Shown piece by piece: positions 1 through 8,100 of a stretch of 36,169 nucleotides of DNA. This DNA is from Intrasporangium sp. (GTDB lineage Bacteria; Actinomycetota; Actinomycetes; Actinomycetales; Dermatophilaceae), in the NCBI RefSeq assembly GCF_030452765.1, contig NZ_JAKDLO010000019.1, positions 1 to 36,169 of the forward strand, given 5' to 3'. The notes under the pieces were generated by a model. The model had not been told where the DNA came from and searched no databases. It saw only the letters and a list, made by a program, of their open reading frames with translations. The stretch's first letter is position 1, and every line of letters starts with the position of its first letter. Made by a program: the position numbers and the translations under genes.

Positions 1-132
1 AGCAGCACGCTCAGCAGCCTCAGCAACACCACGGCCACCAGCAACACCACGGCCAGCGCCAACATCAAGGCCCGGGACCGCGACAGGCGGACCCGTCAGG
101 ACCGGACCGGTCGGCCGGGACTCCGCCGTCAT
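1..132 (-). CDS. 5' part of an SOS-controlled gene, product not recognised (runs off the left edge)
   Basis: Forty-four codons are open from an ATG at 132 to the window edge. A strong Shine-Dalgarno (GGAGGAG, 147-141) lies 8 nt upstream, and a LexA-type box lies 43-54 nt upstream. The visible N-terminus (MTAESRPTGPVLTG...) is rich in Gly, Ala, Pro and Val, with no motif I can name. SOS boxes of this kind precede imuA'/imuB/dnaE2, recA, lexA and other damage-response genes in actinomycetes. An imuA'-like gene heading a mutasome operon is one guess, not a call. The evidence for a real gene is the start site and operator, not homology. A second frame across the same bases reads as a hydrophobic stretch but has no comparable start. 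Confidence 0.45.
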   Translation of the reverse strand, partial: MTAESRPTGPVLTGPPVAVPGLDVGAGRGVAGGRGVAEAAERAA

Positions 133-174
133 GCTCGCCACTCCTCCAGGTCATTGAAGAATCTTGCCCTAGTA

Positions 175-186
175 GAACATACGTTC
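175..186 (-). promoter_or_regulatory. LexA/SOS box
   Basis: On the minus strand the site reads CGAACGTATGTTCTA. Its core GAAC-N4-GTTC is a perfect dyad, and it matches the actinobacterial/Bacillus SOS consensus TCGAAC-N4-GTTCGA at 10 of the 12 arm bases. It lies directly upstream of the Shine-Dalgarno and ATG of the minus-strand gene ending at the window edge, so LexA repression of that gene is the natural reading. Nothing on the plus-strand side at this distance looks like an intact gene. Confidence 0.7.
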
Positions 187-349
187 GGGTCAGACACAAG
201 AGTTTGACACAGACAGAGGTCGCGGGCCTCCGGTCGGCTCGGCTTGTTCTGGTTGTGAGACATGCGGCTCGACCAGATCGACTGGCAAGTCCGGCGACTG
301 TCTTTGGCCCAGGACAAGACCCCCGACCCGACGGCTCCTCTCCTATTCA

Positions 350-657
350 ATTGCCGATGAGTGCGCGTCGGAGTCGGAGATCCGGACGCATCTCGGAATC
401 CGGGTGGCCACGGTCGCCGATCAGGACCGGTTGACGTCCTGGCTGACGACGAATGTCGCCCACGCTGAGTGACGCGCGGACCGGGTGCGTCGTGAAGCCA
501 CCGACCCAGTCCCGGCGAGAACAGATCGAGGCACCCACCAGTGGGCGAGTGACCAGGACGGTGCGCTCCGCACTACGGATCGCCGAGCATGCCTGGACCG
601 CCTGGATCACCGATCGGCTGGACGAGCCAACCCGGACGCGGCCGCTGAGCCTGATCG
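350..657 (+). pseudogene. Tn3-family transposase fragment (DUF4158-like region), frameshifted
   Basis: Two coding-like segments in different frames read as one decayed protein. From about 353 to 471 the frame gives SEIRTHLGIRVATVADQDRL and then TSWLTTNVAHAE before a TGA. From about 520 the next frame gives EQIEAPTSGRVTRTVRSALR, followed by IAEHAWTAWITDRLDEPTRT. From memory this order (an acidic helix, then I-E-x-P-T-x-G-R-V-x-R-x-V-x-S-A) matches the N-terminal DUF4158 region of actinobacterial Tn3-family transposases. No catalytic DDE domain, no inverted repeats and no resolvase are visible, so it is a remnant. The family call is recognition only; a protein profile search would decide it. 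Confidence 0.45.
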
Positions 658-660
658 CCG

Positions 661-750
661 GTCACAAAGTCCGAGCTCCTCGACGCGGTGTGGCGCAACC
701 GGTTCGTCAGCGAGTCCGCGGTCAGCAGCCGAATCAAGGCCCCTGAGCCG
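661..750 (+). pseudogene. Winged-helix DNA-binding domain fragment
   Basis: The frame starting at 661 reads VTKSELLDAVWRNRFVSESA and then VSSRIKAPEPRLG. This is the typical recognition-helix segment of OmpR/PhoB-type (Trans_reg_C) winged-helix domains, such as those at the N-terminus of large ATPase or cyclase-type regulators. The usual continuation (arginine-rich turn, GDDG, wing) decays at once, and there is no start codon context. It abuts the Tn3-like fragment at about 657-661, which looks like a junction between unrelated pieces of DNA. Confidence 0.5.
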
Positions 751-847
751 CGACTGGGGAGATCCGACCGATCACTGCTCGCCGGCAGTGTCGGAGGTAT
801 CGGGTCTCAGGTGGGGGACGACGAAGTCCGCAGGAGAGCAACAACTC

Positions 848-1187
848 ATGACAATTGCAGATCCACTTGCCGACCGTGGCGCCAGGCTGTTCCGAGTCCT
901 GAAGAGTGCGCAAGAGCTGCGTGCCAAGCCGGTCACAACATTCCGCGCCTACAGCAAGACAGGTGCGGTTCACTGGGTTGACACGGCCCCCAAGCACAGC
1001 GCAGTGGACTGCGCCCACAGCGAGGGCACCGGGTGACAGTCACCTGCTCTCGGTGAAGCGGGCGGCGAAGATCCCACATCCGGACATCCCCGCGACGATT
1101 CAGCCGTGGCTGAAGGGTGACCCGAGCAAGGCGACCGCGGAGCCCGAGCTGTTGGATCGGATTCCGACTGTTGGATCGGATTCCGAC
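848..1187 (+). pseudogene. Broken 5' end of a helicase-like (DUF4011/AAA-type) gene
   Basis: An ATG at 848 opens MTIADPLADRGARLFRVLKS and continues AQELRAKPVTTFRAYSKTGAVHWVD to a TGA at 1034-1036. The next frame continues with DSHLLSVKRAAKIPHPDIPA and IQPWLKGDPSKATAEPELLDRI. Together they resemble the N-terminal leader of large actinobacterial superfamily-1 helicases, in which 'LFRFL..AQ.L...PV' is followed by 'LL.V.R...P.PP....WL.G'. The rest of the protein is absent, and a 19-bp tandem duplication closes the fragment. The helicase assignment is from memory and tentative. That it is a frame-broken gene remnant is better supported. Confidence 0.4.
1150..1187. repeat. Perfect 19-bp tandem duplication
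   Basis: The 19-mer TGTTGGATCGGATTCCGAC occurs twice head to tail (1150-1168 and 1169-1187) with no mismatch. It lies at the broken end of the helicase-like fragment. Perfect identity suggests a recent slippage or repair event. Confidence 0.85.
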
Positions 1188-1259
1188 CGGGCCGGCTGCG
1201 CCACTGCTCAGTCTGAGTGAGCAGTGACGCAGGAGCGTGGGGCGTGGGGCGACCGAGCT

Positions 1260-2450
1260 TCAGCGGAACCCGTGACGCAAGCGCTTCACCAGAGCGGTCA
1301 GGCCGATCACGACGGCGTCCCCACCTGTGGCGTAGGGCGGCTCGCCCGTGTCGGGATGGACGATGAACCGATGGTCGGCACCGATGTCGGCAACGGCGCG
1401 GTGGAAGCCGGCGCTCACGGCGGGAGCAGTCGACCGCTTCACCTCGATCGCCGCAACCGGCCGGCCGCCACGCACGAGCACCAGGTCGATCTCGTCGCCT
1501 CGAGCGGTCCGGTAGTGATAAGGCCGAAGCGCCTCTCCGGCCGCCTGGATCAGGCACTCCACGGCGAAGCTCTCATAGCTGGGTCCGGCTGACGGGTGCG
1601 CAAGCACGTCGTCCACGCTCGTCAGCTCGAGCAGCGCGTGCAACAGGCCGGTGTCGCGGACGAAGACCTTGGGCGACTTGGTCACTCGCTTGCCAGTGTT
1701 GGCGTGCCATGGTTGCAGGCGCCGCAGCAAGCCCAGGTCAGCGAGCAGGTCGAGGTAGCGGTCGACGGTCGGGCCACTGACACCGAGCCCAGCCGCGAGC
1801 CGGCTCGAATTGAGCAGGGTGCCGCTCGAGTGCGCGACCATCGTCCACAGCCTGCGCAGGGTCTCGGCCGGGATGCGTGGTGCGAACATCGGCACGTCTC
1901 GCTCCAGGTAGGACCGGATCAGATCGGCGCGCCAGCGGACGGACTCGACGTCGCTGCCGGCCGTCAGGCTGTCCGGAAAACCCCCTCGCACCCAGACCAT
2001 GTCTTCGTCGAGACCGACATCGTCAGCCTCATCGACGTCGACCCCGCCGAGGTCGATGTAGGAAATACGTCCAGCGAGGCTCTCTGATGACATGTGGACG
2101 AGGTCAAGAGACGCAGAGCCGAGGAGCAGGAACTGGCCAGTCCGATGCCCGGCGCGGCGGTTGTCGTCGATGACTCCACGGAGCACCTCGAAGAGGGACG
2201 GAACACGGTGGACCTCATCGAGGACGACGAGCCTTCCAGACTGGCTCCTCAGATAGGCGTCAGCGTCCTCAAGGCGTCGACGGTCGGCCGGGCGCTCGAG
2301 GTCCAGGTAGTTTGCCCCGCCGGGCCAGTCTCGCGTCACATCCCGAGCCATGGTGGTCTTGCCGACCTGACGGGGTCCGAGAAGCACGACGGCGGCGGAG
2401 GTCCGCAGACGAGTACGCAGGACCGCCTCGGCCGAGCGCGGGATCCACAT
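1260..2450 (-). CDS. AAA ATPase with DUF4143 C-terminal domain
   Basis: The protein has 396 residues. The N-terminal AAA_14-type ATPase has Walker A GPRQVGKTT (25-33) and Walker B LVVLDE (74-79). A winged-helix-like middle region (SSRLAAGLGVSGPTVDRYLD) is followed by a DUF4143 C-terminus with the nuclease-like signature GDEIDLVLVRGGRPVAAIEV. The length is usual for this very common bacterial family, whose physiological role is poorly defined. It is often mobile and found near defence or toxin genes. No Shine-Dalgarno is visible before the ATG at 2450. A TAGATT hexamer 7-12 nt upstream of the ATG would fit a -10 box and a leaderless transcript, and an inverted repeat overlaps it. The gene is divergent from the Wadjet operon. 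Confidence 0.9.
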   Translation of the reverse strand: MWIPRSAEAVLRTRLRTSAAVVLLGPRQVGKTTMARDVTRDWPGGANYLDLERPADRRRLEDADAYLRSQSGRLVVLDEVHRVPSLFEVLRGVIDDNRRAGHRTGQFLLLGSASLDLVHMSSESLAGRISYIDLGGVDVDEADDVGLDEDMVWVRGGFPDSLTAGSDVESVRWRADLIRSYLERDVPMFAPRIPAETLRRLWTMVAHSSGTLLNSSRLAAGLGVSGPTVDRYLDLLADLGLLRRLQPWHANTGKRVTKSPKVFVRDTGLLHALLELTSVDDVLAHPSAGPSYESFAVECLIQAAGEALRPYHYRTARGDEIDLVLVRGGRPVAAIEVKRSTAPAVSAGFHRAVADIGADHRFIVHPDTGEPPYATGGDAVVIGLTALVKRLRHGFR

Positions 2451-2456
2451 GTGTGT

Positions 2457-2481
2457 AAATCTAACGGCAGGCTTTAGATTT
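2457..2481. promoter_or_regulatory. Inverted repeat over the DUF4143-ATPase promoter
   Basis: AAATCTAA (2457-2464) and TTAGATTT (2474-2481) are perfect 8-bp arms around a 9-nt spacer. The site begins 7 nt upstream of the ATPase ATG and covers its likely -10 region. It is AT-rich in a GC-rich setting, which favours an operator over a terminator. Which protein binds it is unknown. Confidence 0.5.
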
Positions 2482-2627
2482 GCATACTCTCAACGGCCTA
2501 GCCAGCGCGGAAGGCACTCGCCCACGGCAGCGGGTGAGCGACATACCGGAAGGCTGTCGGCTGGTTGCATCTGGCGGCTCGGTCAATACGGTGGTGACCG
2601 CGCGGGCTCGTCGCGAAGGAGGCGTCA

Positions 2628-2842
2628 TGGCGGAGCCGAGCGAAGTGACCGAGCGTGGGGGGCCGTGGGTGCGGGAGGTGTGCGAGCTCCTCGACCTCCC
2701 GGCGTCCGAGCGGATTTCTGTCCACGCTCCCAGAGGCGGACGACACCACGCGGGACCTTCGGCACTAGCGGGGCCGGCGCCACAGGGTGGACTCGTCGAG
2801 CGATCGTCCACCGACCCCATCGCTTGCCAACGGCGACGGTGA
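2628..2842 (+). CDS. Small ORF with good ribosome binding site, unknown or remnant
   Basis: Starting at ATG 2628, 71 codons are open. GAAGGAGG sits 4 nt upstream, one of the best Shine-Dalgarno sites in the window. The first part (MAEPSEVTERGGPWVREVCE, then LLDLPASERISVHAP) looks like protein. The second half (from about residue 35) turns into Arg/Gly/Ser-rich low-information sequence, as if the gene were truncated or shifted there. I do not recognise a family. It lies in the roughly 600-bp gap between the divergent ATPase and jetA, in the same direction as the Wadjet genes. It could be a decayed gene 5' end or a genuine small protein. Confidence 0.3.
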
Positions 2843-3068
2843 GGCGGGCCCAGGCGACATACGCCACGGCCCCGACCTGAAGACCGCACTGGACTCGAGG
2901 GCACCGAGCCCGCGGCACACCTGCAGGTAGAGCGCGAGGACGAGAACGAGGGCGCTTGGCCCTCGAGCAGAGCGATCACGGGCTGGACACTCGGCCGTGG
3001 GGAAGGTGTCGGCGCGAGGGAGTGTCGGTGGGCTCGCCTATGCTCGCGGGAGCGAAAGGGGGTCCCCG
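2843..3068. other. Intergenic region upstream of the Wadjet operon
   Basis: I see no supportable gene here. Short hydrophobic or basic stretches on the minus strand are broken by frame changes and have no start context. TATGCT at 3039-3044 is a possible -10 for the plus-strand Wadjet operon, but no convincing -35 precedes it. The promoter is therefore only suggested. Confidence 0.4.
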
Positions 3069-4511
3069 ATGCTGTCCCACGACGACCTCGCCCGGCTGCG
3101 CGATCGACACCCGGCCTGGCGGCTGCTGCGCGCCGCCAACGCGCCGCTCATCGTGGGGTTCCTCGGCCGGACCTTCGTCGAGGACAACGTCCGGGTGCTC
3201 ACCCAGACCGAGCTCGTCAACCGGCTCGACGACGCGCTCTACGCGCTGCGCGAGCAGCTCGGCGAGGACGCCTACCCGAGGCCGGCGTCCGCCTACGTCG
3301 CCGACTGGGCCAGTCCCGAGTCCGGCTGGCTGCGGCTCTACTACCTCGAGGGCAGCGACGAGCCGCACGTCGATGCGACCCCGGCCCTCGAGCGGGCGGT
3401 CGCCTGGGTCGCGAGTCTGCAGGAGCGCGCGTTCGTCGGCACCGAGTCGCGACTGCACACCCTGGTCGGGCTGCTCCGGCAGATCGTCCAGGGCAGCGAC
3501 ACCGACCCCGAGCACCGGCTCGAGCTGCTTCGGGCCGAACGCGCCCGGCTCGACGAGCAGATCGCCCGCGCCCAGGCCGGCGAGATCGACGTGCTCGACC
3601 CGACCGGGCAGCGCGACCGCTACCAGCAGTTCGCGAGCACGGCCCGGGAGCTGCTCTCCGACTTCCGTGAGGTCGAGGTGAAGTTCCGCGCGCTCGACCG
3701 GCAGATGCGCGAGACGATCGCCGGCTGGGACGGCTCGAAGGGCGAGCTGCTCGACCGGCTGCTCGGCGACCGCAACGCGATCTCCGAGTCCGACCAGGGT
3801 CGCAGCTTCCAGGCGTTCTACGACTTCCTCCTGTCGGCCGAGCAGCAGGACGAGCTGTCCGACCTGCTCGACGAGGTCCACCGTCTCGACGCGATCGTGC
3901 CGGACGACCGGGTGCGCCGGATCGACCGCGACTGGCTCGGCGCCGCCGACCGCACCCAGGCGACGGTCCGGACCCTGTCCGACCAGCTGCGCCGCTTCCT
4001 CGACGACACGGTCTGGCTCGAGAACCGCCGGGTCATCGAGCTGCTCCGCGGCATCGAGAGCAGCTCGGTCGCGCTGCGGGACGAGCGTCCCGACATCCGG
4101 ATGACCCTCGCGGCGACCCGGCCCGAGATCAGCCTTCCCTTCGAGCGGCCGCTCTACGCCCCGCCGGCGCCCCCGCAGATCGACAGCACGGTCACCGAGG
4201 CGGCCGAGCCCGCCGAGACGACCGCCCTGTTCAGCGTCGACCACGTCGACCACGCTCGCCTCGTCGGTCAGGTCCGGGCAGCGCTGCGCCGCCGCACCCA
4301 GGTCAGCCTCGGCGAGATCGTGGACGAGCACCCACCCGAGCAGGGCCTGGCCGAGCTGATGGCCTACTTCGCGCTGGCCGAGGACGGCATCGACCTGGTC
4401 ATCGACGACGCCGCTCGCCAGCAGGTCGCCTGGGCCGACGACGACACCGACCGCACGGCCGACATCCCCACCCTGCTCTACGTCCGATCCGACGGGAGGG
4501 ACCCCTCATGA
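3069..4511 (+). CDS. jetA: Wadjet protein JetA (DUF3375, MukF/kleisin-like)
   Basis: The protein has 480 residues. I start it at ATG 3069 because AAAGGGGG lies just upstream and the conserved N-terminus (LARLRDRHPAWRLLRAANAP, then FLGRTF) begins there. DUF3375 proteins are the kleisin-like subunit of Wadjet condensins: they have an N-terminal winged-helix region, a helical middle and a C-terminal winged helix that bridge the SMC heads. Long charged helical stretches (HRLELLRAERARLDEQIARA, and the region around residues 210-240) fit that architecture. The stop codon overlaps the jetB start by ATGA. It is the first gene of a tightly coupled four-gene operon. The family call rests on sequence and on the diagnostic gene order. 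Confidence 0.93.
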   Translation: MLSHDDLARLRDRHPAWRLLRAANAPLIVGFLGRTFVEDNVRVLTQTELVNRLDDALYALREQLGEDAYPRPASAYVADWASPESGWLRLYYLEGSDEPHVDATPALERAVAWVASLQERAFVGTESRLHTLVGLLRQIVQGSDTDPEHRLELLRAERARLDEQIARAQAGEIDVLDPTGQRDRYQQFASTARELLSDFREVEVKFRALDRQMRETIAGWDGSKGELLDRLLGDRNAISESDQGRSFQAFYDFLLSAEQQDELSDLLDEVHRLDAIVPDDRVRRIDRDWLGAADRTQATVRTLSDQLRRFLDDTVWLENRRVIELLRGIESSSVALRDERPDIRMTLAATRPEISLPFERPLYAPPAPPQIDSTVTEAAEPAETTALFSVDHVDHARLVGQVRAALRRRTQVSLGEIVDEHPPEQGLAELMAYFALAEDGIDLVIDDAARQQVAWADDDTDRTADIPTLLYVRSDGRDPS

Positions 4512-5185
4512 CGACCACGCCAGCCACAGCCGCCCCGACCAGCGCGTCGGGCACCGCCGTGTCCGACGACGCGCTCGACCTGTCCCGGGTCGTCATCCCG
4601 CTCCTGCGGGGCGTGCTCTACCAGGCCGACAACCCGACCGGGTGGGCGCTGCTCCGCCGCCACCAGGCCCGGGTCCGCGACCACATGCTCGTGATGGGCC
4701 TCGAGCTCGTCATCGACGAGGCCGAGGGCTACGCCCACCTGCGCCAGCTCGACCACGACGACGTCGACATCCCGCGGCTCATCCCGCGCCACCGGCTCTC
4801 GTTCCGGGTCAGCCTGCTCCTGGCCCTGCTGCGCAAACGCCTGGCCGAGTTCGACGCCAGCAGCAGCGACCCGCGACTCATCCTCACCCGCGACCAGGTT
4901 GCCGAGCTGATCCGGGTCCACCTGCCCCAGAGCACCAACGAGGTGCGGCTCGCGAGCGAGGTCGACTCGCTCATCGGCAAGGTCGAGGCTCTCGGGTTCC
5001 TGCGCAGGATCACGGGACAGGACCGCACCTACGAAGTGCGCCGCATCCTCAAGGCATATGTCGACGCGCAGTGGCTGGCCGAGTTCGACGAGCGGCTGCG
5101 CGAGTACCTCGCCACGCTCGAGCCCGATGCCGATGAAGCGGACGGCCCCGCTGCCGCCGGCGGAGAGGACCACACCGATGGATGA
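4508..5185 (+). CDS. jetB: Wadjet protein JetB (DUF4194, MukE/KITE-like)
   Basis: The protein has 225 residues and its ATG overlaps the jetA stop (ATGA at 4508-4511). DUF4194 proteins are winged-helix KITE subunits that dimerise and bind the JetA kleisin. The body (DLSRVVIPLLRGVLYQADNP, RRHQARVRDHMLVMGLELVI, then 'GYAHLR' and 'RLSFRVSLLLALLRKRL') is typical. The C-terminus is acidic and low in complexity, as is common. The stop overlaps the jetC start by 8 bp, so translation of the three structural subunits is probably coupled. Within the operon its job is complex assembly, not catalysis. Confidence 0.92.
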   Translation: MTTTPATAAPTSASGTAVSDDALDLSRVVIPLLRGVLYQADNPTGWALLRRHQARVRDHMLVMGLELVIDEAEGYAHLRQLDHDDVDIPRLIPRHRLSFRVSLLLALLRKRLAEFDASSSDPRLILTRDQVAELIRVHLPQSTNEVRLASEVDSLIGKVEALGFLRRITGQDRTYEVRRILKAYVDAQWLAEFDERLREYLATLEPDADEADGPAAAGGEDHTDG

Positions 5186-8100
5186 GCTCCCCCTCGACGG
5201 CTACCTCGGCGCCCCCGGCTACCGCCTCGACCACGTCGAGCTGCTCGGTTGGGGCACCTTCGACCGGGCGGTCTGGCGCTTCGACCTCGGCGGCCATACC
5301 TCGCTGCTCACCGGCGACATCGGCTCGGGCAAGTCGACCCTCGTCGACGCGGTCACCACCCTGCTCCTGCCCGCCAACCGCATCTCCTACAACAAGGCCG
5401 CCGGCGCCGAGACCCGCGAGCGCAGCCTGCGCTCCTACGTCCTCGGCTACTGGAAGTCCGAGCGGAGCGAGACGACCGGGGTGTCCCGGCCGGTTGGCCT
5501 GCGCGACCACCGTTCGCACTCGGCGGTCCTCGCGGTGTTCCGCAACGAGCGGCTCGGCTCGTCGGTGACCCTCGCGCAGGTCTTCTGGATGCCCGACGAC
5601 CACGCCGGCCAGCCCAACCGGTTCTACGTCGTCGCCGACCGGGAGCTGGGCATCGTGCGCGACCTCAGCGACTTCGGCACCGAGGTCGCCGTGCTCAAGA
5701 AGCGGCTCCGTGGCGCCGGCATCACCCCGCACACGACCTTCCCCGACTACGAGCGGGCCTACCGCCGGGCCCTCGGCATCCCGTCGAGCCAGGCGATGGA
5801 GCTGTTCCACCAGACCGTGTCGATGAAGTCCGTCGGCAACCTCACCGAGTTCGTCCGCGCCCACATGCTCGAGCCGTTCGACGCCGCCGCCGACGTCCGC
5901 AAGCTCATCGGCCACTTCGAGGACCTCACCGCCGCGCACGACGCCGTCCTCAAGGCCCGCACCCAGCTCGCCGCGCTCGAGCCGATCGTCGCCGGCTGCG
6001 ACGACGTCGACCGGGTCCGCAGGCAGCTCGCCGCCGCGACCACCGCCCAGCAAGCCCTCCGGTATGCCGCTGCCACGGTCACGCTCGAGCTGCTCGCCGA
6101 CGAGGTGGCGCAGGGCGAGACCGAGCTCGCCCGGGAGCGCGAGGCACACCAGCGCGCCCAGCACGACGTGACCACCCTGCGCGCCGAGCAACAGGGCCTG
6201 CGGGATGCTCGTGCCGGTCACGCCGGCGGCAGGGTCGGCGCTCTCGAGGAGGCCAGAGGGCGGCATACCGAAGAGAAGGAAGCCCGCGCCAAACGGCACC
6301 GCGCGTGGGGCGCCGACCTCGCCGCGGCGGGGCTCGACGCGCTCGCGGACCGCGACGAGTTCGCCCGCGTCCGCGGCGACGCGCTCGAGGTGCAGGCCAC
6401 CGTCGACGAGCAGGGCCAGCAGGTCCGCGACCGGCTGACCGAGCACGCGGTCGTCCGACACCGACTGCGCGAGGAGTCCGACGAGATCCGCGACGAGCTG
6501 GTGAGCCTGCGCCAGCGACGGTCGAGCATCCCGCGCGAGCTGCTCAGCCTGCGGGACCGACTGTGCGAGGAGACGGGAGTTGACGAGGGCCGGGTCCCGT
6601 TCGTCGGCGAGCTCGTCCAGGTGCGCCCGGGTGAGGACCGCTGGCGTGGGGCGGCCGAGCGGGTGCTCCGCGGCTTCGCGCTGTCGATCATCGTCGACGA
6701 CGCCGACTATGCACGGGTCGCCGACTGGGTCGACGGCCACCATCTTGGCACCCGACTCGTCTACCACCGGGTCCGTGTCGGCGAGCGGTACCAGCCGGCA
6801 TCACCCGCGTCGGGCACGCTCGCCGCGAAGCTCGAGCTGCGCGACAGCCCGTATGCCGCCTGGCTGGCGACCGAGCTCGCCGCGCGGGCCGCGCACGAGT
6901 GCGTCGAGAGCCTCGACGACTTCCGGCGGGTGAGCCGGGCCGTGACCGTGCGGGGGCAGGTCAAGTCGGGCAGCCGCCACGAGAAGGACGACCGGCACCG
7001 GGTCGACGACCGGTCCCGCTATGTCCTCGGCTGGGACAACAAGGCGAAGCAGGACGCCCTCATCGAGCGTGGCACCCGCGTGCAGGAGGAGCTCAACGAG
7101 GTCGACGACGTGATCCGGCAGGCCGAGGCGCGCCAGCGCGAGCTGCGCGAGCGCCGCGAGGCGCTGACCCGGGTCCTCGTCGTCGACGACGTGCGGGACA
7201 TCGACTGGTGGGCCTCGGCGCGGGCGCTGCACGAGGTCGAGCGCGAGCTGGCGCTGCTCGTCGACGCCTCCCGGGAGCTCGCCGAGATCGACGCCCGGCT
7301 GGTCGTCGTCGAGGCCGAGCTCGCCACGGCCGAGGAGCAGCGGGGCCGGCACGAGCGGGCCATCGGCGGTCTCGAGGGGCGCCTCGCCGGGCTCGAGGCG
7401 GACCGGGTCCGGGGCAGCGAGGTCCTGGCCGGGGCGCAGGAGGAGGACCGGGCCGCGGTCGAGCGAGCGGCGGCCGCTGTGCGGGCCCGGGCAGTCACGC
7501 GGGCCGGCGCGGTGCCCGGTGTCGTCGAGGAGCTGCGGGCCGAGCTTGTCGAGCAGTCGGCGACCCTGTCCAGGCGGCTGAGCACCGCGACGTCACGCAC
7601 CGAGCGCGCCATGGACGCATTCCGCCGCGACTACCCGGCCGAGACGACCGAGATGGACGCGAGCATCGAGGCGGCCGGGGAGTTCCGGGAGTTCCGTGAC
7701 CGGGTCGCCCGGGACGACCTGCCGCGGTTCGAGGCGGACTTCAAGCGCTTCCTCAACCAGAACACCATCCGCGAGATCGCCGGCTTCCAGTCCCGGCTGC
7801 TCCAGCAGTCCAAGGAGATCACCGAGCGGATCCGCACGATCAACGCCTCGCTGCGCGACATCGACTACAACACCGACCGGTTCATCCGGCTCGATGCCGT
7901 GCAGACCCCGCTGACCGAGATCCGGGAGTTCAAGACCGACCTGCGGGCATGCACCGAGGGTGTGCTCGGTGGTGACTCGGACGACCTCTACTCGGAGCAG
8001 AAGTTCGAGCAGGTGCGGGCGCTCATCGCCCGGTTCCAGGGGCGCGAAGGCTTCGCCGAGCAGGACCGGCAGTGGACGGCCCGGGTCACCGACGTGCGCA

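Noticed and set aside
1-65. Hydrophobic minus-strand frame (MLALAVVLLVAVVLL...) looking like a membrane protein start
   Set aside because: No ribosome binding site, an in-frame stop just upstream, and the overlapping frame from 132 has a perfect Shine-Dalgarno and SOS box.
5058-5177. N-terminal extension of JetC
   Set aside because: It lies wholly inside jetB, is Ser/Pro-rich out-of-frame sequence, and the conserved protein begins at 5178.
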